The notes under the pieces: generated by a model
Told to the model about the DNA's origin: nothing
Seen by the model: only the letters and a program-made list of their open reading frames with translations
Databases searched by the model: none
Position numbers and translations under genes: made by a program
Origin: an uncultured Pseudomonadota bacterium
GTDB taxonomy: Bacteria > Pseudomonadota > Alphaproteobacteria > Rs-D84
Direction: 5' to 3'
DNA length: 11,725 nt
NCBI GenBank assembly: GCA_945483255.1
Contig: CALYRP010000013.1
Span: forward strand, 1 to 11,725
In this document: piece after piece, positions 6,798-11,725 of the stretch
Layout of the letters: every line of letters starts with the position of its first letter
Position numbering within the stretch: the stretch's first letter is position 1

Positions 6798-7224
6798 ATT
6801 TATAACTTTCGGCGGCTGTTCGTGCCAAATCATCAACCTGTTCGTTGAATTCTTCGCCGGCATGCCCGCGGACCCAAACCCAATGAATTTTTTTAGTTGA
6901 TGCCAATTCATCCAATTGTTGCCATAATTCTACATTTTTCACAGGTTTTTTATCCGCAGTTTTCCAATTGTTTTTCTTCCAATTTTTTATCCAAGATTCC
7001 ATTCCGTTTTTAACATATTGGCTGTCGGTGTGAATTTCAATTTCATCATGTTTTTTTGCCGCAGTTAATGCCTTTATCACTGCGGTTAATTCCATTTTAT
7101 TGTTGGTGGTGTTTTTTTCACCGCCGCAACGCTGGGCAACATCTTTGCCATTGGTGGCAATAAATCCCCATCCGCCAGGGCCAGGATTGCCCAAACAAGA
7201 ACCATCTGTCCATATTTTTAACAT
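6796..7224 (-). CDS. rnhA: Ribonuclease HI
   Basis: A 142-residue RNase H type 1 that cuts the RNA strand of RNA-DNA hybrids (R-loops, replication primers). The full set of metal-binding residues is present: D7 in IWTDGSCLGNPGPGGWG, E45 in NNKMELTAVI, D67 in IHTDSQYV and D131 in FNEQVDDLA, with the general base H121 in VRGHAGEEFNE. A basic, Trp/Lys-rich segment (about 78-94, WIKNWKKNNWKTADKKP) corresponds to the handle region of the E. coli type that grips the hybrid. Length is close to the usual 150. The start at 7224 puts MLKIWTDGS at the N-terminus and has AAGGA ten bases upstream; a longer in-frame opening (from 7281) would run through the promoter. The gene is convergent with 6028-6771 and divergent from the transketolase gene. 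Confidence 0.97.
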   Translation of the reverse strand: MLKIWTDGSCLGNPGPGGWGFIATNGKDVAQRCGGEKNTTNNKMELTAVIKALTAAKKHDEIEIHTDSQYVKNGMESWIKNWKKNNWKTADKKPVKNVELWQQLDELASTKKIHWVWVRGHAGEEFNEQVDDLARTAAESYK

Positions 7225-7243
7225 TTTATTCGTATCCTTTTTG

Positions 7244-7252
7244 TGATATAAT
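7244..7252 (+). promoter_or_regulatory. Extended -10 promoter of the transketolase gene (leaderless)
   Basis: TGATATAAT is an extended -10: TG, one base, then a consensus TATAAT at 7247-7252. Only eight bases separate it from the ATG at 7261, so the mRNA would start at or within a base or two of the start codon. No good -35 is visible 17 bases upstream, as is common for extended -10 promoters. Confidence 0.6.
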
Positions 7253-7256
7253 ATCA
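7244..7256. repeat. Perfect 13-base palindrome between divergent promoters
   Basis: TGATAT-A-ATATCA is a perfect 6+1+6 inverted repeat covering the transketolase -10 and part of the rnhA -10. It could be an operator for a dimeric regulator, or simply the result of two overlapping AT-rich -10 boxes. A related inverted repeat sits on the promoter at 10152-10169. Confidence 0.6.
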
Positions 7257-7281
7257 TAAAATGAAATTTAATGCCAAACAA
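7253..7281 (-). promoter_or_regulatory. rnhA promoter
   Basis: On the minus strand, TTGTTT (7281-7276), a 17-base spacer and TATGAT (7258-7253) form a sigma70-like promoter. Transcription would start near 7246, leaving about 21 bases of leader with an AAGGA ribosome-binding site. The -35 lies inside the transketolase coding region, and the -10 abuts the transketolase -10 without a gap. Confidence 0.55.
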
Positions 7282-9036
7282 TTACAACAAATGTCAAATT
7301 CAGTGCGCGCTGGCGCATTGGGTGCGGTGTTGTCTGCGCATTCTGGGCATGTCGGAATTATATTGGATGCATCTGAAATAATAACATGTGTTTATGCAAA
7401 CCATTTGCGTCGCGGTATTGACAGATTTGTTTTGTCGGCTGGACATGGATCGGCAATGCTTTATTCAGTATTGAAATTGGCCGGATATAAAATTGGTGGT
7501 TTAAACACTTTTCGCAAATTTGGCGGTTTACCGGGACATCCTGAATATGGAATTGATGGTGTTGATGCAACAACTGGACCATTGGGGGCGGGCGTTGGCA
7601 ATGCGGTCGGTTTGGCATTATCGCAAAAGATTCAGGGTATTCGTGCGCGGACTTTCTGTTTGGTATCAGATGGCGATTTAATGGAAGGCGTGTCTTTCGA
7701 ATCGCTTTCATTCGCAGGTCGTTATAATTTAAATAATTTAATTGTGTTATGGGATGATAATAAATTATCGATTGACGGCGCCGCACAGACAGATGTTGAT
7801 ATAACCGCGCGTATGCGGTCAATGGGATTCAATGTGATGTCTGTTCGTGGAAATGATATAAACGCGATTGAACACGCATTGGACAGGGCGGAAAAATCAT
7901 CGCGTCCGGTATTTATTCAATGTAAAAATGTTTTAGGGCGTGGATGCACACTTGAAAATAAAAGCGCGGCACATGGTTTTGCGTTAAACGAAAGCGAAAT
8001 GTTATCGTTGATTTCGCAAAACGCAAACGAAGCAGGTGTGCGTTTATGGAACACTGTTGGGATGCGTCCAATCGCAAAAACATTGCGCGCAACAAATGCG
8101 TTAAAGCGTATAAAAATTCCAAAAATACCAGAACGTATTTCCACGCGTGAATTGTCTGGAATATACCTTGATTTGTTAGTTGGCGCGGGCGCAGATTTAA
8201 TAATTGGATCGGCAGATTTGGCAAATAATACACATGTCAAAACATCGCATGCGATTGATATAAGCGCGAATAATTTTAATGGTAATTTTATCAATTATGG
8301 TGTTCGTGAACATGGTATGGGAACGATAATGAACGGATTGATTACCGGTGGTCTGCGTGCGGTTGGATCAACATTTTTGGCGTTTTCTGATTATATGCGA
8401 CCGGCGATTCGTATTGCGGCATTGTCAAAGTTGCCTGCGATATATGTATTTTCACATGATTCCATTGCGGTCGGCGAAGATGGACCAACGCATCAACCAA
8501 TTGAACAATTGCCATCGTTGCGATTAATCCCGAATTTAAATGTATATCGCCCATGTAATATTAATGAAATCGCATATGCATGGAATGCCGCGATTGAAAG
8601 CCAGGACACACCCAGTGCTATAATTTTATCGCGTCAAAAATTCAGGCAAATTCCAACACCAACAGACGCAGATTTATCGCGTGGTGCATATGTGATTTGG
8701 CCGGCAAAATCAGGTCATGCGAAATTTACAATTTTGGCAACAGGGTCTGAAATTCCATTGGCTGTTGAAATTGCATCAAGATATAAAAATGTCCAGGTTG
8801 TATCTGTTTTGAACCTGCGCGATTTCAAGGCGCAAGATAAAAAATACAAATCATCCCTTTTGCGCGGATGCGTTATTGCAATCGAAGCTGCCGCGCCAGG
8901 TATATGGTTTGAAATCGCAGATATGGTAATTGGAATTGATAAATTCGGTGCATCTGGCGATGCAGATACGCTTTATCGTGAATATGGTTTTGATGTCGAT
9001 AAAATAATAAGTGAAATTGGACAATACATTAAATAA
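7261..9036 (+). CDS. tkt: Transketolase
   Basis: A 591-residue thiamine-diphosphate enzyme that moves two-carbon ketol units between sugar phosphates in the non-oxidative pentose phosphate pathway. The PP domain has H30 in SGHVG, H62 in SAGHGSA, H93 in GHPE, TTGPLGAG (104-111), the metal/ThDP motif SDGDLMEG to DDNKLSIDG (136-173) and H238 in AAHG. The Pyr domain has R296, GSADL (316-320), the catalytic glutamate E350 in NYGVREHGM, H399, D407 and H411 in FSHDSIAVGEDGPTHQP, and R458 in ILSRQ. A C-terminal domain follows from about residue 475. All key residues are present. The protein is short compared with the usual 650-670, mostly through a compressed linker between PP and Pyr domains (about 50 residues after AAHG, against over 100 in E. 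coli). No Shine-Dalgarno sequence is present; the start is set by the -10 box 8 bases upstream. It is coupled to the downstream metallopeptidase gene. Confidence 0.95.
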   Translation: MKFNAKQLQQMSNSVRAGALGAVLSAHSGHVGIILDASEIITCVYANHLRRGIDRFVLSAGHGSAMLYSVLKLAGYKIGGLNTFRKFGGLPGHPEYGIDGVDATTGPLGAGVGNAVGLALSQKIQGIRARTFCLVSDGDLMEGVSFESLSFAGRYNLNNLIVLWDDNKLSIDGAAQTDVDITARMRSMGFNVMSVRGNDINAIEHALDRAEKSSRPVFIQCKNVLGRGCTLENKSAAHGFALNESEMLSLISQNANEAGVRLWNTVGMRPIAKTLRATNALKRIKIPKIPERISTRELSGIYLDLLVGAGADLIIGSADLANNTHVKTSHAIDISANNFNGNFINYGVREHGMGTIMNGLITGGLRAVGSTFLAFSDYMRPAIRIAALSKLPAIYVFSHDSIAVGEDGPTHQPIEQLPSLRLIPNLNVYRPCNINEIAYAWNAAIESQDTPSAIILSRQKFRQIPTPTDADLSRGAYVIWPAKSGHAKFTILATGSEIPLAVEIASRYKNVQVVSVLNLRDFKAQDKKYKSSLLRGCVIAIEAAAPGIWFEIADMVIGIDKFGASGDADTLYREYGFDVDKIISEIGQYIK

Positions 9037-9740
9037 TGTCATCTGAAAATATCTTTGTTTTATCAAATGGGGAAAGCGTACCGGTTATAATTGAAAATCG
9101 GCGCGGCGCGCGTAATGTAACATTGCGCCCAAAGACTTCGCCAAACATGGAAATACACATTTCAAAGCCGTGGACAACATCGACTAAATTCGTGCTGAAT
9201 TTTTTAGAATCTAAACGCAAATGGATTGAAAAAATCTTGGATTCTGTGCCAAAGAAAGAAAAAATAACCCCGAACATAATAATATCAATTTTGGGACGCG
9301 ATGTGCGAATAATTCACGATGAAACGATGCGCGGTAATGGATATTTGGATGCCGATAAAACAACGCTTTGCATTGGGGGCGGGGTGGATATGTTTGAACG
9401 GCGCACACGTGAATTTATAAAAAACGAATTATTGGTTGAAATTAAAAAGATAATAAAAACAACACCGCGGCCATATTGGCCGACACATATAACATTGCGC
9501 GACACATCATCGCGTTGGGGGTCGTGTTCGTCCACCGGGACAATATCGTTTTCATGGCGATTGGCATTTGCCCCATACGAAGTTATGCGCTATGTCGTGA
9601 TGCACGAATTGTCGCATCGAAAATATATGGATCATTCACCTGAATTTTGGGCAAATGTGTCCATGCTTTATGGATTTGGTGTCGAAAGGGCGAAACGATG
9701 GCTGTCTAAAAACGGTCAAAGCCTGCATCGGTATTTTTAA
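9036..9740 (+). CDS. YgjP-like zinc metallopeptidase (DUF45/PF01863)
   Basis: A 234-residue protein of the YgjP/DUF45 family, gluzincin-like predicted metallopeptidases related to SprT/WSS1-type proteins. Zinc ligands and catalytic base are visible: H190, E191 and H194 in HELSH (an HExxH motif), with H200 in DHSPEFW as the likely third ligand. The family hallmark SSRWGSCSSTGTISFSWRL spans about 158-176, before AFAPYEVMRYVVMHE. The N-terminal half (about 14-100) is the beta-rich part typical of the family. No signal peptide is seen, so it is cytosolic. Physiological substrates of the family are poorly known. The ATG at 9036 overlaps the transketolase stop codon (TAATG), so translation is coupled. 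The link to transketolase is probably co-expression and not shared biochemistry. Family assignment is secure; peptidase activity is inferred. Confidence 0.92.
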   Translation: MSSENIFVLSNGESVPVIIENRRGARNVTLRPKTSPNMEIHISKPWTTSTKFVLNFLESKRKWIEKILDSVPKKEKITPNIIISILGRDVRIIHDETMRGNGYLDADKTTLCIGGGVDMFERRTREFIKNELLVEIKKIIKTTPRPYWPTHITLRDTSSRWGSCSSTGTISFSWRLAFAPYEVMRYVVMHELSHRKYMDHSPEFWANVSMLYGFGVERAKRWLSKNGQSLHRYF

Positions 9741-9751
9741 TGTTATAGATT

Positions 9752-9798
9752 AAATTCCCCGCCTGGGGCGGGGTGGCTCCGCAGGTGCCGGGACGGAT
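9752..9798. repeat. GC-rich double hairpin after the metallopeptidase gene
   Basis: Shortly after the stop codon at 9740, CCCCGCC (9757-9763), a TGG loop and GGCGGGG (9767-9773) form a perfect 7-bp stem. A second stem follows, GGCTCC (9775-9780) against GGTGCC (9784-9789), with one T:T mismatch and a GCA loop. The GC content contrasts sharply with the AT-rich surroundings, which suggests a dispersed intergenic repeat. No T tract directly follows either stem, so it is not a standard intrinsic terminator, although it could slow RNA decay or polymerase. Confidence 0.6.
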
Positions 9799-9832
9799 AT
9801 GTTTTTTGAATCATAATTTGTTCAAAGTTCCA

Positions 9833-9934
9833 TGTCATTGCGAGGGAGTGTAACGACCGTGGCAATCCATAATTTTTTTCCAGAACGAAGTTTGTTAATG
9901 GATTCCCGCGCCCGCAGGCTCGCTCGGAATGACA
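9833..9934. repeat. Palindromic MITE/REP-like element, copy 1
   Basis: A 102-bp element that opens TGTCATTGCGAG and closes CTCGGAATGACA. The ends are inverted repeats with one mismatch in 12, and the imperfect inverted repeat runs about 40 bp per arm (GGCAATCCAT against ATGGATTCCC) around a loop of about 22 bp. The TGTCATTGCGAG/GCAATCC signature resembles widespread intergenic palindromic repeats of bacteria. No transposase is encoded. The nine bases before it, AAAGTTCCA, are shared with copy 2 and may belong to the element. Confidence 0.88.
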
Positions 9935-10002
9935 TTGTTTTTTTACTGGCATTGTTTCCAGATAATGCAAATTCTTGGAAAGAAAATTAATCAAAAGTTC
10001 CA

Positions 10003-10102
10003 TGTCATTGCGAGTGAGTGTAACGACCGTGGCAATCCATAATTTTTCCAGAACGAAGTTTGTTAATGGATTCCCGCGCTCGCGTGCTCGCTCGGAATGA
10101 CA
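10003..10102. repeat. Palindromic MITE/REP-like element, copy 2
   Basis: A 100-bp near-identical direct copy of 9833-9934. By eye it differs by four substitutions and a two-base shortening of the T run in the loop. Its start is 170 bases from the start of copy 1, and unrelated DNA lies between them (9935-9993). The shared AAAGTTCCA (9994-10002) again precedes it. It ends about 30 bases before the -35 box of the last gene. Confidence 0.88.
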
Positions 10103-10132
10103 TTTTCTTGTAAACAATAGCACAAAAAACAT

Positions 10133-10161
10133 TTGCACAGGTTTTGCAATTATGATAAAAT
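10133..10161 (+). promoter_or_regulatory. Promoter of the cysteine-rich exported protein gene
   Basis: TTGCAC (10133-10138), a 17-base spacer and TAAAAT (10156-10161) form a sigma70-type promoter, with transcription predicted from about 10168. The leader carries the strong Shine-Dalgarno AAGGAAGGA (10180-10188), 7 bases before the ATG. Confidence 0.6.
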
Positions 10162-10169
10162 ATTATCAT
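10152..10169. promoter_or_regulatory. Candidate operator palindrome on the -10 region
   Basis: ATGATAA-AATA-TTATCAT is a perfect 7-bp inverted repeat with a four-base centre. It covers the -10 box and the predicted transcription start, where a bound dimer would block RNA polymerase. It resembles the TGATAT-A-ATATCA palindrome at 7244. The AT-rich sequence makes chance formation plausible. Confidence 0.4.
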
Positions 10170-10195
10170 GAATAATTGTAAGGAAGGATAAAATC

Positions 10196-11725
10196 ATGAA
10201 AAAAATCGCAATATGTTCATTGATGGCATGTATGTGCGTAAGTGGCGCTGGTGCTGCAACATATAATTGTAATGTTCAGGAAATATCGTCTTTGTCTTTT
10301 AAGGTATCTAATGAATTTTTGTTTCCGACATATGGCGATCATAGTGATGCTAATGGGCGCGCATTTGTATGTGGACACAGGGAAACAAATGGATGCGACA
10401 GTGGTGCGATGGTGCTTATATCTGGCGAACATTATTTTACAGAAATAAGATATGAAGATGGACTTTACAGATGTTCTACCAATGGTGGAAATGCGTGGGC
10501 GCGAGCTGATAAAAATATTTTGCCAAAATGCACCGATGATCAAATAAAGACTTTCACATTGTTTGATGATACTTTGATTGGAAAGCGTCGTATATATTGC
10601 AAGGATGCTGTTGGAACTTATAAAGCGGGCGGACGATGTGTTGGCAGAAGTGCTGGGGATATTTGCTGGACGGATTATTGCCCGGATTGTGAGAAAGCAG
10701 TCGAAAATCAATGTACTTTTTCTGATGGTTCTAAACATAATTTAGGCGAATCTGTTGAATTTGATTGTTCTAGATCACCAGATACACCAGAATTCAGACA
10801 AAATGCCAGAACTGGTATAAAATGCTATCAATCATGTTTGAAAAGAAAATCAGATAATAAATTAACGAATTATTGGAGTGTCAAAACATGTCCAGATGAC
10901 AAGGGTTTTGTTGCGTTTAATAGTGCTGATTATCAAAAATATACACCGGATATACCTGGTTATAAAAGATGTGATAATGCCAGCGAGTTGCCTGAAATTG
11001 TGGGGACACCAGATATTAAATCGTGTAAAGAAAAACGCACAACCGCGGAAGGCAAGGCGTGCTGTGATTTGCCAGCCAGCGAGGCAAAATGGGAAAATAA
11101 CCAGTGCAAATGTTTAAACGATAAAGAATTCAAAATTGTTGATGGTCGTGGCATCTGTGTCACCAAAGAACAACCTGTTGACGAAGGTGATTGCTTGTAT
11201 AAATTGACCATGGATGTAAAATGTAATAATGGAAATACTTATTACAAAGGTCAAGAATTACCAATTACAAAAGAACAAGCAGAAAGACTTGGTGGATGTG
11301 ACAGTGTTAAATCTGATATTAATAGTTTAGAATCAATACTTGCGGTATCTAAAAAAGAAATAACTGAAACGCAAGAAATCATAGAATTGGTTTGTGGTAA
11401 CAGTGCTACTTCGATTTCACCTGTCGTTGTGGTTAATTATGATGAAGAAAAAATTAAACGCGCCCAAGACACATTGAGCAATTTTGCATCCAGGGCATCA
11501 AAAGAAGCCAGTGGTTGGAAAACCGAAGATGGTAAATTTAACACTATGCGTTTGGCATCTGATTTAAGTGCTGGTGTGGTATTGGGAACCGTTGGTGGTG
11601 TTGTTTCTGGGGTTGTTATCAAAAAGAAACAAGTTGAAAAAGGATTTGATGCTTTGCATTGCACCGTTGGTGGTCAAACGATTGCTGATTGGGGTGATAC
11701 ATTCAGTGTCGGTCTTCAAAGATAA
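10196..11725 (+). CDS. Exported cysteine-rich protein with C-terminal glycine-zipper membrane segment
   Basis: A 509-residue protein of no family I recognise. It begins with a Sec signal peptide (about 1-20: KK, hydrophobic core, then SGAGA-A, cleavage probably after A20 or A21). The mature part has 27 cysteines, mostly between 25 and 400, including CPDC (162-165), CC (289-290) and CKC (304-306), so it is probably disulphide-rich in the periplasm or at the surface. A region of about 358-440 is helical and charged, possibly coiled coil. A predicted membrane helix (about 457-475) carries a four-glycine zipper, G460, G464, G468 and G472, followed by KKK. A 34-residue tail ends FSVGLQR. The gene is complete, its stop being the last three bases of the window. 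Start support is excellent: Shine-Dalgarno plus signal peptide. A structural, adhesin-like or envelope role is conjecture. Confidence 0.88.
   Translation: MKKIAICSLMACMCVSGAGAATYNCNVQEISSLSFKVSNEFLFPTYGDHSDANGRAFVCGHRETNGCDSGAMVLISGEHYFTEIRYEDGLYRCSTNGGNAWARADKNILPKCTDDQIKTFTLFDDTLIGKRRIYCKDAVGTYKAGGRCVGRSAGDICWTDYCPDCEKAVENQCTFSDGSKHNLGESVEFDCSRSPDTPEFRQNARTGIKCYQSCLKRKSDNKLTNYWSVKTCPDDKGFVAFNSADYQKYTPDIPGYKRCDNASELPEIVGTPDIKSCKEKRTTAEGKACCDLPASEAKWENNQCKCLNDKEFKIVDGRGICVTKEQPVDEGDCLYKLTMDVKCNNGNTYYKGQELPITKEQAERLGGCDSVKSDINSLESILAVSKKEITETQEIIELVCGNSATSISPVVVVNYDEEKIKRAQDTLSNFASRASKEASGWKTEDGKFNTMRLASDLSAGVVLGTVGGVVSGVVIKKKQVEKGFDALHCTVGGQTIADWGDTFSVGLQR

Noticed and set aside
9468..9482. 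CGGCC-ATATT-GGCCG hairpin inside the metallopeptidase gene
   Set aside because: Five base pairs within coding sequence, no T tract and no positional logic; most likely chance.
9824..10102. CRISPR array
   Set aside because: Only two long repeats that are themselves palindromic over their whole length, with one unrelated 59-base gap and no cas genes; the structure is that of a MITE/REP element.
9743..10138. 131-codon open frame on the minus strand
   Set aside because: It runs straight through both palindromic elements and the GC-rich hairpin; its translation repeats itself (CHSERA..GNPLTNFVLEK twice) only because the repeats do. It has no ribosome-binding site or family resemblance.
10217..10738. 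173-codon minus-strand open frame inside the last gene
   Set aside because: It is opposite a gene with a clear promoter, Shine-Dalgarno sequence and signal peptide; its translation is low-complexity Ile/Ser/Thr-rich with no motif.

Overview
The window is AT-rich, densely coded chromosomal DNA from a bacterium. The gene complement (DusB-type dihydrouridine synthase, a RodZ-like protein, UvrA, RlmE, RNase HI, transketolase) is housekeeping and Gram-negative in flavour. A reduced or host-associated alphaproteobacterium is my best guess. It rests on the low GC, a CPVSGF variant in the first UvrA zinc module that I remember (unverified) from alphaproteobacterial UvrA proteins, and the style of a cysteine-rich exported protein. 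Treat the taxonomy as inference.

Layout. At 30-5978 five genes run left to right: dusB, a rodZ-like gene with its own TTGACA promoter, uvrA, a small gene encoding only an SRP54/Ffh M domain, and rlmE. The M-domain gene and rlmE are 3 bases apart. An unrecognised gene (6028-6771) follows from a promoter overlapping the end of rlmE, and ends at a strong bidirectional terminator shared with the convergent rnhA (minus strand, 7224-6796). rnhA and the transketolase gene diverge from a compact region in which their -10 boxes abut within and beside a perfect 13-base palindrome. The transketolase gene overlaps by one base (TAATG) with a YgjP-like zinc metallopeptidase gene. Between 9741 and 10195 there is no gene, only a GC-rich double hairpin and two near-identical 100-bp palindromic elements. 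The last gene, complete and ending on the final base of the window, encodes a 509-residue exported cysteine-rich protein with a C-terminal glycine-zipper membrane segment.

How the genes work together. Several products act on RNA or the ribosome (DusB on tRNA, RlmE on 23S rRNA, the M-domain protein possibly at the exit tunnel), others on DNA maintenance (UvrA, RNase HI), and one on central carbon metabolism (transketolase). The most unusual item is the stand-alone M domain: it has no GTPase (NG) domain, and several SRP-RNA contact residues are changed. The second is the start architecture: dusB, uvrA and the transketolase gene lack a Shine-Dalgarno sequence and have a -10 box so close to the ATG that the mRNA would be leaderless. 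The other genes with their own leader carry good Shine-Dalgarno sequences.
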